Shown piece by piece: positions 1 to 12,262 of a DNA stretch of 64,000 nt. The first letter of the stretch is position 1; each line of letters begins with the position of its first letter. The stretch spans positions 62,001 through 126,000 of the forward strand of contig JAPXFQ010000365.1 in assembly GCA_028564705.1 (NCBI GenBank). Reading direction: 5' to 3'. A program made the position numbers and the translations under genes. Origin of the DNA: Apricaphanius iberus. Its lineage: Eukaryota > Chordata > Actinopteri > Cyprinodontiformes > Aphaniidae. The notes beneath the pieces are model-generated. The model was given only the letters and a program-made list of their open reading frames with translations. It was not told the origin of the DNA and ran no database searches.

Positions 1-365
1 TGTGGGAGCCCTTTGCATCGGGGGTGGTGGCGGCCTGGGTGTGGCTGCCTGGGTGGAGGCGGGGGTCACCTTCCCTCCCTCCTCTGGACGCCTTGGCTGC
101 TGCTGTAGATCAGCTGCTGCCGATGGCTCATCTGTACTCAGCACCTTGTTGCTTTTGTTTACTGTTGCTTTTATGTGTATGTGTGCGTGGGAGATGGGTT
201 GGAGTGGGGTAGGTGGGTGGGGCGGGTGTCGGGGGCCATAGTTGTGATGATGATTTTATTTGGGGGTTTATGGGGTCATTTTTACCTGTAAAGCACTATG
301 AGAAACTTTTCTGTTGGAAAAAAGCTTTATAAATAAAGTTTGATTGATTGATTGACTGATTGATT
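1..365 (+). mobile_element. 3' end of an L2-like LINE
   Basis: This is the 3' untranslated tail of an L2-like non-LTR retrotransposon. It has a G-rich stretch (gcatcgggggtggtgg), then the motif gtaaagcactatgag, then gctttataaataaag, and ends in an ATTG-type tandem tail (about 335-366). The same order of motifs recurs at 16185-16613, which confirms a dispersed repeat. The short reading frames here (2-241, 24-212) come from GC-rich repeat sequence and are not genes. The element is cut by the window edge. Confidence 0.75.
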
Positions 366-1609
366 GAATAGAAATCAAACCTCAATTTAATTTCCATGCT
401 CTATTTGTTTGGACAGGGAGTCTCATTCTTCTGTCTCTGTGTTGCAGCTTTAGGACAGCAGTAAGGGTAGCTAAGGTGTTGAGAAAAATTAGGCTTATAG
501 CATAGAGCACTGGGAAACGCAAACAGCTGTCAGGAAATACATTATACTCAAATGATGCTGGGATTTCAAGAAAAAAGAGGTATAGATTTTCTCCACTGAT
601 GACTCACATGGTAAACCTGCAAATTGTAAATCTGCAACCTCAAAGGCGTGTTGTGCCGTAACTGAAGCAGAGGCTGAAGTAGTTGCACCTCATGACAAAT
701 TGACAAAACAAACTATGATACCGTCTTAGATTTGGTGTTCATGTTAAATTCAGAAGATATTCTACAAATATTCAAACCTAAATATCAAATACGAAGCTGT
801 ACACTATTATCACAACTGAATGTAACTTGGTAATTGTGGAGCTCAGCTAAGAGAACAAACAGTTTGGCCTGGCCTGGCCAATGGATCTGAAGGGAGAGAG
901 ATGTGTTCAGCTAGCATGGTGCAGCTCGGTCCACGTAGAGGTCATTGCAGAGTGACCATCTGTAACCTGTGATTTCAGTGGCGGCCACATTCTGGATCTG
1001 GCTCGGAAGATACAGCTGTAAGGTTATGAGGTTGACCAAGGTCAAAGTTGATTCCAACAGCCTGTCATAGACAGTTGTGTTAATTTAAGAGTTCCTATTC
1101 AACTATGTGAAAATGTGTAAAACCAGAGGCTGCACCTAGCCAAGCAAGTAAGGCTCACCAACTTAAACATTCCAGAGGTTTAACGTACAGTTAGTTTCAG
1201 ACTTTTATGCAAAGACTTTTAAATTTGAATTTAGATTTTGAAAGCTTGGTTTTTATGTTAGCATTTTTATTTTAACTAAGGATTCAAATATTCTAAAAAA
1301 ATGTCACTTTCAAAGGGATATCTAACAAGACTGGTATGCACCTACAGAAACGTTGTGTATTCCTGTGACCAGACAGCTATTCCCGATAGTGATCTCAAAA
1401 AAATCAAGGCTTCTTTGAAACAGCCTTGTTTGAATTAGCCTAGTGACGGTGACTTTACATTTTTAAGACTTCAAACTGTCCTTATGCAGTTTTTAAATAT
1501 GTTTACATTCTTACTTGAACCATCTTCTAACACTTTTAGCCTGTCAGCTATTTTCTGTCATGTGTTATATTCTGTGTTAATAATTCACAAAAGACTTCTG
1601 ATTATTTTG
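366..1609. other. intergenic, no gene seen
   Basis: AT-rich sequence with no convincing exon, RNA gene or recognised repeat. The less AT-rich part around 840-1090 looks like ordinary unique sequence; whether it is conserved cannot be judged here. Confidence 0.5.
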
Positions 1610-2542
1610 CCGTACCCAAGTGGTTCCCAAACTTTTTTTACTGCTCACCACCGTACCATACATTATAATAATCTTGAGTATTAAATTTTTTTGTTGTGCA
1701 TCATTATCTAACATTGATTCATTGCTTTATTTTCAAATAATTTGTGTGCACAAGTGCTTTAAAAACACAAGAAACTACAAGAGAACAGAAATAACTAGTG
1801 CCAGAGGCGTCCTAACATACCCCAGGAGCCCCAAGCGAAATATTGTGTGGAGCCCCCAGGACCTACTGAGGAAGGCCCAATGCCGAAACGCGTCTATGTG
1901 ATTAAAGACAAATGTATGCATAGTGCAGTCTCATTTCTTTAAATGCTAATATCACTAGGCCAGCATTGTTAAAGGCTTTGCAAACATATTTAGTTGCCAT
2001 CAGGACATGTAACATGTAAAAAAAAAACTATTCATCCAATATATATACATTTTCCTATAAGATCATAACAGCAGTTATTACACTTTTAAAACAAGAGCCT
2101 CTGATGAAAATTCAGTATACTTTCACAAATTTCAAAACACAGTGAACTTAATATACAAGGTTAAACACATGTACAGTTCACATATTTCTATTTAAAAAAA
2201 TGTAAAAAGAGTAACCCTGTCCCCCTGTTCTTTCACAAACCGGAAAATCGACATTAAGTCGAATAATGATGTCATGTAACCTTACTCAACAATTTGCAAA
2301 AAACTGACGAGGCATTTAACCTGGTGCTGCAACAGCAGGCATTACCAGCAACATACCACATATACTTTCTGGTGATCATGCATAGTGTAAGTGCTAAACA
2401 ATATGTATTTCCTACGTACATATCAGCAATTGTTATTAATTGGTCATTATTTTGTTGTTTCAGTATTGCATGAAAATGTCATTATTTTATGGTTAAAAGA
2501 GGTGGTACACTATAGGCAGAATTGAAAAATTGTCATCTGAGT

Positions 2543-3050
2543 TTATGAAGAGGGATATACACAAACCATCAAAATTATGTGATAATTGTGCACTCTGCCG
2601 TTAACAGCGGATAGAACAGTGTCTTACCCTGTGCCCTGTTTTTGCCAAAATCAGCCTTTAATTGCTAGTTTAAAAAGTTTAGATGTTATAAAATGTTTAA
2701 ACTATCATGCTGTTGGTTAAAAAAAAAGCGGACAAATTGAACCATAAACAGTCGGGCACCAAGGAATAATTACAATTTTTCGATCATCTGCTATAACGCT
2801 ACGTTTTCAGGATATAAGAAATATGGTAATATTACAAATATCTTTAAAAGCTGTCATATTGCTGATATCTTAAGCTGTGGTCTCATTGTTCACAGTGATT
2901 TTTGAACAATGCATGTTCCTGCAGTAGGGGGAGCAGTTTTCAGCAGGGATACTTTTGTCAGCGTAACACCGTTTTACACACGAGTAGCTCAGCCTCTGTG
3001 ACAGGTTAGGCAGGAGTGGGAGGGGCAGTATTGACTGGGGTACCCTCCAG
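2543..3050 (+). repeat. unclassified dispersed repeat R, copy 1
   Basis: About 0.5 kb aligns by eye, with small indels, to 45077-45565 in the same orientation. Shared landmarks include ataattgtgcactct, aaactatcatgctgttgg, ttttcaggatataagaaata and agtagctcagcctctgtgac. No reading frame is shared, so this is non-coding repeat sequence. It lies inside the hAT-like element at 1618-4632. Family unknown. Confidence 0.7.
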
Positions 3051-4165
3051 GGTTTTTCAGATAGCCAAATTCTTTGGGCCCCATACCACACAGCACAGCA
3101 GCAGTGACTGATTGTGCCAACTTGGTTTGGCAGTCTGGGGGCCCTTGTCTTGGGTAGGGGCCCCTAGCAACTGCCTGGTTGCCTGACTGTGAGCTATACC
3201 AAAGCTGACCAGTGAAAAGGGTTGTTTAGCAAAACTGAAGTTTAGTGTTTTTACAGAATGGTGACAGGAAATTCTGAACGCTGTCTATCATTTTTGCAGA
3301 TTACAATTCACATCCCCAATTAATGCTGACAGATGTTACACACAGAGTACAGGAAACGGAATTAATCAAATCTGAAAATATTTTCGGAAGAGAATTTGAG
3401 CATCCACTGACACCTGGACTCAATAGCCTACGTTTCACTACCCCAAGATTTAATTTTTTACAGAGGCTTTGAAGTGCAATTGTGTCCAGAGCAGCTGGGT
3501 ACAGACACGGTCCAAAAAGCCCGTTATCTTGCCAAACATTTATACTTTCTTCTGTATTTCATCCCACTAACTAGCTTGCAGTTAAGAACACGGCTCCTTC
3601 AGAGTCTTTCTGAATTCTGATCATTTCAATTCCGATATAATCCCGATTTTCAGGGATTATCCCCTGATTTAGCCACCAGAACAACATCTAAACCCCAAAG
3701 AGAGGTCATCTGTCCAAGGCAAAAACCCAAACATCATGTCAATAACCTTTGCAGCATTCTCACTCAAGACAAGATTTTCAGTACGCACAAGTGCACATTT
3801 CAGTTCCATTAGGACCAGGAGAACTGTTTGTATTTTAAGAGCAATTGTTTAATTTGAGTGTTCAGATTTACGTAGTTCTCTGTTTAGCTTGTTTGGACTG
3901 AATATTTTCTAAAAGGAATAAATATACTAATATTTAATATAATTTTAAAAATACTAGTAAAAGTAAAAACAGATTATGGAATCTTTTTTACCAATAAAAA
4001 TATCTAGCGTGACTGCTGGTATTACTGGACAGGAGAATAACTCTAGTGTGCTTGCAGCTCCTGTCAGTCATTGTGGGACCCATGGCTATAGCACTGTCTA
4101 AATCCTCTATAATTGTACTTTTTATACTTTGCTACTTTGTTTGAAAAGTTTTTGGAACTTTTGCA

Positions 4166-4412
4166 GGTAAATGGTAAATATTTTGTATTTGTATAGCACT
4201 TTATCTTTTTCCCTGCAGAACCCAAAGCAACTCACACTACATTCAGTCATTCAACCATTCAAAATACGATGTAGCCACAACTGCCCTGGGGCACACTGAC
4301 AAAGGCTGCCGGACACTAGTGCCCTCTGACCACCACCAGTAGGCAACGGGTGAAGTGTCTAGCCCACACACATTGACTGAGGCAGTCTGGGGTGGGGCTC
4401 GAACCTGAAAAA
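4166..4412 (-). repeat. SINE-like repeat, reversed and 5'-truncated
   Basis: Read on the minus strand the segment begins with a box-B-like ggttcgagccc (about 4397-4407) and ends in a tail matching gtgctatacaaatac and atttaccatttacc. Such tails occur on tRNA-derived teleost SINEs, as at 54922-55179. No box A is visible, so the head is lost. The frame at 4243-4440 is an artefact of this repeat. Confidence 0.5.
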
Positions 4413-4640
4413 AAAAAATTAAAGGCAAGATATGCTTCATTATATTACTCTTGGCTTGGAATCAAGTTGATTAAGAAGCAGGCTTGTTGATATTAAATGT
4501 TCTACATTTAAAAAAAACTTGTCAAAAAGCTATCTACTATGTTAGCAGGGTCTAAGCATTCATTCCACGCCCCCCTTCAATGACTCTGCGGTCTCCTCCC
4601 AGGGGCCACGCCCCCCACTTTGGAAACCACTGTCCTACCC

Positions 4641-6007
4641 AACAAAGTAATATGAGTTATTTACATGAATTTAGAAGTTTACACTCAGCTCTTCTCAGCA
4701 TTTACTGTCTCACACTCTAGACTGTCCATGAAGCAACACTGCATAATTCACATTATTACTCAATGCAGCCTCGCAAGCTTTTTTTTATGCTGCGGGTGTT
4801 CCTTTTATTGGTTATGATTTATTTGTGATGCTCATAGGCTTGTATTAATACTTCTTGCTCCAGCTGGGATAAGAACAGGGCTCTTTCCTTTCCTTCCATT
4901 CTCACTTATCTAACATCAATTGACATGGGCTGCCTTTAATATACCTTGAAAGCACATAAACCTGGTTGTTAAGACTTTGCTTGGATAAGCAGGGATTGAA
5001 TCCACCTAAACTTTGTCCGTGGAACTAAATATGCATGGAGTGAACTGTTTGGCTAATTCAAGGATATGTCAAATGGGCCTAGATTTTTTTTAGCTAACTT
5101 TGTGGAATACCCCCATGTTCTTTCCCTTGCAATTTTTTACTTAATTGAACCACTATGATAATTCCACTTTTATAACACAAAGCACACCTTGATCAGGTCA
5201 CCAGACCATACAGGAACAAAAGGGAGACATGAGACAAACTGCCATCTATACAGCTCAAGGACACTCACACCGAACTTGGCTGGCTGGTTCCCTGGATGGA
5301 TGGATAAGCTGCATTAAATTGTCAGAATGCGTCATTTGGATGTATTTTATAAAGCCGATTGAATGGCCATGTTAAATATCTTCTTCATAGCTGGTTAATA
5401 TTCTCTCTAGGATGATCATAATGGTTTAAAGACACTTCATGTGCTCTCCTTGACTGACAAACATTATCCTTCCCCTCTGCATCTAGACCAGCTTCTTTTT
5501 TCCTATTCCAGCTCAATATGTCTAAACTAGTGTTTTTCCCTTAGAGAAGCAAAGACATCTCATCACAATTTGTCTAAATCACAGCACAACCCTAGCATAA
5601 GGAGCAGGCCACCACAGGTATGCTGATTACAGTATGAGGAGTGGTTCGTCGGCCACAAAAATAACTGCTGCAAGCTGGGATGGTGAGTAGGAAGACAGTA
5701 TGACAGAGTAAGTATAGGAACATGAAAAATAGGAAAAATACACAGCAGTAAAATATCTTGAGAGGGGTTAGAAAAATGAATTAATGTATCTATTTTATTT
5801 ACCACTATGTTTTCATTCTATTTCTTATTAAATTTAGGTAGAGGAAGAGAGAAGTCTGGGTCTCTTTGCTCAAGCCCCCGCAATCCGATCCGGATAAGCA
5901 CTAGAGAATGGATGGATGGATGGATGGATGAAATGCATTTCAGAAGCCCCAACTGAGTTGGACTAAGACAATAATTTGGTTTTCTCTGGCTGGATGTAAC
6001 CCTACTG
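4641..6007. other. intergenic, no gene seen
   Basis: No exon-like sequence is recognised. The minus-strand frames at 5563-5805 and 5818-6090 lack any recognisable domain, and the second runs through a tetranucleotide repeat. The stretch just before 5908 resembles the common teleost repeat tail that precedes GATG arrays. Confidence 0.5.
5908..5930. repeat. (GATG)n microsatellite
   Basis: Uninterrupted GATG tetranucleotide array following ccggataagcactagagaatg, a sequence often found at the tail of teleost interspersed repeats. Confidence 0.9.
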
Positions 6008-6172
6008 AGTGTCTTCAAGCCGTAAGCTTTTTCAGACTTGCTACAATACAGACAGCTACAGGAGTCCTTCCTTCCCAAGGCCATAAGCATCTAAAACAAC
6101 TCTTTGAAGAATGTTAAATAACTGGATTTAGAACCATTAATTTCCCACTGGGATCAATAAAGTACACAAACA
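6008..6172 (+). mobile_element. Rex1-like LINE, 3' terminal fragment
   Basis: The sequence parallels the 3' end of the Rex1-like element at 51188-52760: acaatacagacagctacagg here against gcaatacagatcgctacagg there, a shared stretch around aacaactctttgaag, and the terminal motif gggatcaataaagta. Only the last coding codons and the short 3' UTR remain, typical of severe 5' truncation. Confidence 0.7.
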
Positions 6173-6595
6173 CTTACGGACAAAAGTCTAGATAAAGAAA
6201 AAACAATCCGAACAGACCTAACAGAGCTACTTTAATATGCTGCCACCTTAAGTAAACAAGATGATGTCTAAAGATGTCCCTTACAGAAGAAGCGCAGTGC
6301 TTACTCAACTGTTTGTGAACCCGAATCATGTTATGCTTTTGAAGTCATACTGAGTACTCAAAGCACTTTATACTAGTCACCCTCACATATATGGTTACAG
6401 TCATACATCCATATCACCAGCTTTGAAGAAACTGGAATCAAAGCCAAAACACAAGGCAAAAAAAAACACTCTCACTGAGCAACAGGCACTCAACATTTCC
6501 AGTCAATGGATATTGGTACATCTGCATGTCAAGCAACTTTTAGACAATACCCTTGTGACCAGAGGTGCAGTGAAGATGCCCCATCTATTCATCCG

Positions 6596-6628
6596 TCCAT
6601 CCATCCATCCATCCATCCATCCATCCAT
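6596..6628. repeat. (ATCC)n microsatellite
   Basis: Tandem ATCC array. The overlapping frames on both strands (rich in IHPS or DGWM repeats) are by-products of the array. Confidence 0.9.
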
Positions 6629-6727
6629 ACAACCAAGCCCTTCAAATTTAGCAGAAAGAAAACAGAACATATTATTATTAGAGGAAGGTGCAAGGGAATG
6701 TTTTACCACTTCTATTTAGTCTGATCA

Positions 6728-7368
6728 TGCAGGAGTTGTTGAGTTACTAGCCCAAAGGAATGCAAGGACCACTCCAGGTGAATCTTAAACATTGATAAAC
6801 AGACATTTATCCCCAGTGCCTGACAAAACCCCCCTCTGAGTTTCAGACTGCGGATTGCTGAGAAATGGGAGCTGTGAGCCACGTGTGCCGAGAGCTGAAC
6901 CAGGCAGAATCCACATTCAGCCAACGCAACCGAGCTGATAAGAGGAGAATGAGGAACTGGAGAGCTCCAGAAAAGTACTGTTAAGAGTTGGATACCAGGG
7001 GCATATCCCTACACAGCCAGGCAGGAGGAAGCTGGAACCAGGAGCTTCCCAGCGCTGCTAGCCGGATTAGCAATCGTTTGTTAGCCTGCTGGCTGACGCC
7101 CTTTGATGTGCATCCAGATTCCTCCAGACCACAAATAAGAATTCATGTTTTCTATTTTTGTTGCATTTTCATCCATTTGTGTTCTTTTAATTTTCAGTTA
7201 CTCATTTAGTTTGATCAGTAGTGTGTTTTTATTAGTTTTGAGGGATTAAATGTTTCTTTTTATTCTTCTGTAAATAAACTTTGTATTTTGGAAAGTCACT
7301 GTTGTCCCTCTTATTCAACACACAAACATATCGCAAGGTTTTTATGATTAATAGACGGTAAAGAATTT
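6728..7368 (+). repeat. LTR-like dispersed repeat E, copy 1
   Basis: This aligns by eye to 25250-26266 in the same orientation. Shared blocks include tgagtttcag followed by gagaaatgg, gctgtgagccacgtgtgcc, ggagcttccca followed by gctgctagcc, and cagtagtgtgtt. The end region carries an AATAAA-like signal (gtaaataaactttg) before the close. Copy 2 has a TATA-like box upstream, so both could be remnants of one LTR family. No coding capacity. Confidence 0.6.
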
Positions 7369-7679
7369 ATTCCTAATTATTATTTATTTGTTCATTTTGT
7401 AGATGCAAAAAAATGTATCAAAAAAAGAAAAAAAAAGTACTTTAAAGTATACAGTTAATTAGAACAAAAGAGTGTGGGATACCTCATTGAAGAAAATAGG
7501 ATCAGGGGGGAGAGAAGGATGAAGAGCTGAATTGAAAGAGGAGCAAAATCTACAGACACAAACAGGTCCAGACAGTGGCTATTAGGACTGAAAAGATTCT
7601 TTGAGTACCTTAAATAGTTCGAGCACAAAAAAATCATTGAGGCAAATGCTCTGCCTCAAAGCTTTGTTTAATTTATATC
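7369..7679. other. AT-rich intergenic stretch
   Basis: A-rich and T-rich runs separate repeat E from the hAT remnant. The minus-strand frame at 7455-7637 has no recognisable domain. Confidence 0.4.
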
Positions 7680-8735
7680 ACCATCGTCTGTTTACTTTAA
7701 ATGGCTGTACAATCGCCTGATGTCAAGTTTCACCCGGACTGAAATAATCAACGCACATACATTAGATGCTGCACTGAATGCACATGCGAGTGGTGATGTA
7801 ACTTTCTCTTAAGCAATGGCAGATAACATGGACACCGGTGGAGTGTGAAAAAGACAGAAAATGTTGAAGGTCTGGGACCATTTTTCGCTTCTTAAGGCAT
7901 AAAACGTAGTCCAGTGTAAATACTATAAAATGGATTTAGCCTACCATAACATGACATCTTCGATGCTGCAGCACCTGACCAGAAAATATCCTCACATAAA
8001 TGTCACTTCTGCAAGCGAACTCGGAGCCTCTACAAGTTAATGCATTGTAGCCTGTATTACGAGTTAATAGCGGCGAGGCTTAAGAAACAAGAGGCAAATG
8101 CACTAAGCTGAAATCTCACTCGCTTAACTTATCTCACTCGCTTAACTTTCCTCTTCACCATTGCAGCGCAGCTGTGGCTTTACAAAAAGATATATGTACG
8201 CAAACACACCTAGGTTACAACTCAAAACACGCCATAGCCACACATTAAATATTAATACTAAGTGCTAAATATGGACAAAGCTGCATTGATTAGCATACAA
8301 ATTTAGTTTTGAGCGGGTTTATTGAATCTTTTTGTACAAATTATTGGGCTTTTTGTGTCTTTTTTCTTCCCCCATATCACATCGCAGCAGCGCATGGACA
8401 GCTGTGTCCGGACAGGTCCCTCATGCAATGTGGAGGAAGCTTCAGGTTTTACTAAAAGCCTATTAAAAAAAAATGTTTAGTTATTTTTGCCTGGGCATTT
8501 GTTTACTGTGAAGTAAAGTTGAAGTGTTGAAGTTTGAAAACTAATTTTGAATAAAAAACAATAACTGACGGTTGTTCATTTTAAGAGGTCTTTCATATTA
8601 TTTTCATATTATTACACGCTATTGATATAATGATTTACAAACACAAAATGTAATTTATTAGAATACTCGATTAATCAATAAAAGGTTCGATAGAGTACTT
8701 GATCACAAAAAATATTTGATAGCTGCAGCCCTAGT
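7680..8735 (+). mobile_element. hAT-family transposon remnant
   Basis: The remnant is defined by a broken BED zinc finger (7816-8030) and by the right end gatagctgcagccctag near 8735, which is the typical terminus of teleost hAT elements when read on the opposite strand. The left terminus was not found, so the start given is approximate. Sequence between the BED relic and the right end is AT-rich and non-coding, suggesting deletion of the catalytic part of the transposase. Confidence 0.5.
7816..8030 (+). pseudogene. BED-type zinc finger relic of a hAT transposase
   Basis: Translation from the ATG at 7816 gives a BED-finger pattern: a KVWDHF block, then VQCKYYKMDLAYHN, then SSMLQHLTRKYPH. The BED finger normally binds zinc with C-x2-C and H-x3-5-H. 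Here the second cysteine is replaced by tyrosine (CKYY in place of CKYC), and two in-frame stops interrupt the frame. BED fingers are the N-terminal DNA-binding domains of hAT transposases and of domesticated ZBED genes. The stops and the lost zinc ligand make a functional protein unlikely. The frame is too broken to stand out in an ORF scan. Confidence 0.65.
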
Positions 8736-8739
8736 GGCT

Positions 8740-9540
8740 ATGCCTGAACAAAAACACATTGCCACACACACTTACCCCTATGCTGCACCGTAAAAACGCA
8801 AATGCGTTGACGTCAGCAATTTTAACTATGTATGTTATGCTCCAACAATCCCTCCCTCTCATTCAGACAAAACAAGCAAATTTTCCCCATAAATTACTAA
8901 TTTGACATTCTCTGTGCTAACTTCATGAAGCCATGCAGCATTATGTGCTCTGAGGTAGAATAAATTCATTACATTTAGCTCATTCATTCACATATTACTG
9001 CCAACTTTTACATATTTTGCATATATTCCTTCTAAAGGTTTAAGCACAGCCCGGGTCAGTAAAGGGAGTTTAATTATAAATATAGTGTAATAAATTAATG
9101 AATCAATTAACTGAAAGCCTGCAACAATGCAGTACTTTAAAGTACTACCTTTGAAGGATACAACTTCTTTAAAGGATACGACTTCTTCAGCATGAACATA
9201 CAAACATAACTTCAAAAGACACATTATTCCTGTGTTCTGATATATTTCTAACTAATTCTTCCCTTTGAAGAAACCCATTTATTTATAATTGAAAATTGCC
9301 AACAGAGTACTTTAAACATTTTAATGAAGTATGTCCTCCAAAGTGTTCTGTATTTACCACACTTTAGGTCCTGATGGAGATCATCACTGTGGTGTTTAAG
9401 GACAGCTACATCGGTAATCTGATGTACAATGGCTAATTTGCTATATTTCACTATCAACTGATTGAAATGAAAAAAACTGTTACTTCCGACATAAATAAGT
9501 GGCATTAAAGAGTTGAACTTTGTACAAACTAAAAATATAC
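8740..9540. other. intergenic, no gene seen
   Basis: AT-rich sequence. The minus-strand frames at 8988-9224 and 9248-9505 have no recognisable domain. A small duplication (tgaaggatacaacttcttta and aaaggatacgacttcttc) lies near 9150-9190. Confidence 0.4.
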
Positions 9541-9559
9541 ATTAGGCAGACGCATCAGT
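9541..9559. repeat. left target-site duplication of the RTE LINE
   Basis: attaggcagacgcatcagt matches the right copy at 12599-12617 at 17 of 19 positions. It lies directly against the element's 3' tail (minus orientation). Confidence 0.75.
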
Positions 9560-9692
9560 GTTCTTCTTTTTCCTTCGGCTTTTCCCTTCAAGTGTTGCCA
9601 CAGCGAATCATCTGTCTCCATTTAGTCCTATCCTCCACATCCTCTGCCCTCACACCAACTGACTTCATGTCCTCCTTCACCACATCCTTAAA

Positions 9693-11306
9693 TCAGATTT
9701 TTGGTCTTCCTCTCTGCCTCCTGCCTGGTGGCTCCATCCTCAGCATCCTTCTACCAATATAATCATTGTCTCTCCTCTGAACAAGTCCAAACCATCTCAG
9801 TCTGGCCTCCCTGATTTTATCCCCAAAACGTCTAACATGAGCTGTTCCTCTGATGTACTCATTCCAGATCCTATCCATCCTCGACACTCCCAAAGAAAAT
9901 CTCAACATCTCGAGGTCTGCAGCCTCCAGTTCTACTTCCTGTATTTTCCTTATTGGTACTGTGTCTAGACCGTACACCGCCGCTGGTCTCACGACTGTCT
10001 TGTACACCTTTCCCTTCATTCTTGTTGAAACCCTTTTATCACACTTTACCCTTTTCTCCACCCATTCCAACCAGCTTACACACGCTTCTTTGCCTCTTTT
10101 CAAAACTCTCCATTGCTTTGGACCATTGACCCTAAGTACTTAAAGTCCCTACTTTCTTCACTTCCACTCCCTGTAACTTCACTGTTCCACTTGTGTCTTT
10201 CCCATTTACATACATGTATTCTGTGTTGCTGCAACTAATCTTCATTCCTCTCTTTTCTAATGCATACCTCTATCTCTCTAGCTTTTCCACTACCTCTATC
10301 TGCAAACATCATAGTCCATATATTCCTGTCTTACCTCATCCATCAGCCTATCCATCACCAAAGCAAAGAAGAAGGAGCTCAAAGCCGATCCTTGATGCAG
10401 TCAAACCTCCACCTTGAACTCCTCTGTCACTCCTACAGCACACCTCACTGCTGTCCGAAAACTCTCATACATGTCCTGTACCACTCTAACATACTTCTCT
10501 GCCACTCCAGACTGCCTTATGCAAAATCACAGCTCTTTTCTTGGCACCATGTCATACGCTTTCTCTAAATCTACAAAGAAACAATGCAGCTCCCTCGGAC
10601 CTTCTCATTACTTCTCCATCAGCATCCTTAAAGCAAAAATGGGATCTGTAGTACTCTTTCTTGGAATGAAATCGTACTGCTGCTCACAAATGCTCACATC
10701 TGACCGAAGCCTAGCTTCCACCACTCTTTCTCACAGCTTTATTGTATGACTCATTAACTTTATTCCTGTGTAGTTGCCACAATTCTGTACATCTTCCTTG
10801 TTCATAAAGATTGCCAATACAAAACTTTTCCTCCATTTCTCAGGCATCTTCTCAGTCTTCAAGGTCTTGTTGAAGAAGCTAGTCAAAAATTCTACTGCAA
10901 GCTCTCCTAAACACTTCCATACCTCCACAGGTATGTTATCAGGACCAACAGCCTTCACCATCTTCATCCTCTTCAAAGCTTTCTTCACTTCATCCTTAAT
11001 AATCTCAGGAACTTCCTGACTCACAATGACCACCTTTTCTACTCTACATTGTCTCTGATTTTCCTCATTCATCAACTTTTCAAAATACTCTTTCCATCTT
11101 CCCATCACAGTCTTGGCACATGTCAGTACATTTCCATCCCTATCGTTGATCACGCTTACCATTTGCACATCCTTTCCATCTCTGTCTCTCTGCCTCGCCA
11201 ATCCATATAAATCATTATCTCCCTCCTTACTATCCAACCTAGCATACAGGTCATCATACACCCTTTGTTTGGCCTTTGCCACCTCTACCTTCACCATGCG
11301 ATGCAT
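9693..11306 (-). pseudogene. reverse transcriptase and C-terminal part of the RTE LINE
   Basis: The piece at 10731-11306 (191 residues) carries the region leading into the RT domain: KRMKMVKAVGPDNIPVEVWK, a FFNKTLKTEKMPEKWRKS block and NCGNYTGIKLMSHTIKL. The piece at 9693-10103 (136 residues) carries the C-terminal block with LGVSRMDRIWNEYIRGTAHV and REARLRWFGLVQRRDNDYIG. The catalytic centre expected between them is not open in one frame. These motifs occur in RTE-clade polyproteins of fish genomes. RT copies element RNA at the nicked target site. Confidence 0.8.
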
Positions 11307-11536
11307 CTCCCTGTACTCCTGTCGGCTCTCTTCAGTCCTCTCAGTGTCCCACTTCTTCTTAGCTCATTTCTTTCTCTGTATATGTTCCTGGACTTTATCG
11401 TTCCACCACCAAGTGTCCTTATCTACTTTCCTCCTTCCAGATGGCACACCAAGTACCCTCCTACTTGTCTCCCTAATTATATTAGCTGTAGCTGTCCAGT
11501 CATCAGAGAGAACCTCATGGCCACCAAGAGCCTGTC

Positions 11537-12262
11537 TCATCTCCTTCCTGAAAACCTCACAACACTATTCTTTTTAAGTTTCCACCACTTGGTCCTCTGC
11601 TCTGTCTTTGTTCTCTTCAACTTCCTCACTATCAGTTTCATCCTACAGACCACCATCCTATGCTGTCTAGCTACACTCTCACCCACCACTACTTTGCAGT
11701 CACTAATCTCCTTCAGATCACGTCTACGTAAGATGTGGTCCACCTGAGTGCTCCTACCTCCACTCTTATAAGTCACCCTATGTTCCTGCCTCTTTTGGAA
11801 GAAAGTATTTGAAACAGCCATTTCCATCCTTTTTGCAAAGTCTACCACCTCCTTCGTTTCTATCCTGGATACCAAACCTGCGCAACACTTCCTCATCTCC
11901 TCTGTTCCAACATGTCCATTAAAGTCTGCACCAATCACCACCCTCTCAACTCCCGGGATGCCCCGCATCAAATCATCAAGTTAACTCCAAAATTTCTGCT
12001 TCTCTTCCAACTCACATCCTACCTGTGGGGCATAACCACTAACAACATAAATCATTATTCCTTCCATTTCAAGCTTGAGACTCATCAACCTATATGACAC
12101 CCTTTTCCCTTCCAGAGCATTCTTATCAAATTCCTCCTTCAAGATAACTCCTACTCCATTTCTATTTCCATCTACCCCATTATAGAACAACTTGAATCCT
12201 TCTCCTAAGCTTCTAGCCTCGCTACCTTTCCACCTGGTCTCCTGAACACATAGAATATCCAC
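11537..12262 (-). pseudogene. endonuclease domain of the RTE LINE
   Basis: The piece at 11981-12262 starts with MDILCVQETRWKG, the glutamate-containing motif of AP-like endonucleases (QET), followed by NGVGVILKEEF. The piece at 11537-11971 contains VVIGADFNGHVG (the GDFN-type motif) and a VDHILRRRD block (the DHxL-type motif). Together these are the main landmarks of the LINE endonuclease that nicks target DNA. The two pieces are in different frames, so the domain is broken. Confidence 0.8.

Larger units (their letters stand above)
1618..4632. mobile_element. hAT-like DNA transposon remnant (about 3.0 kb)
   Basis: The left end reads agtggttcccaaac and the right end, read on the other strand, cagtggtttccaaag, giving imperfect terminal inverted repeats of the CAGTGGTT type seen in many teleost hAT elements. 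The flanks ccgtaccc (1610-1617) and tcctaccc (4633-4640) agree at 6 of 8 bases, fitting an old 8-bp target duplication. No transposase frame is left. The interior holds a 0.5-kb repeat shared with 45077-45565 and a reversed SINE tail, so the element is non-autonomous or a nested composite. Confidence 0.55.
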
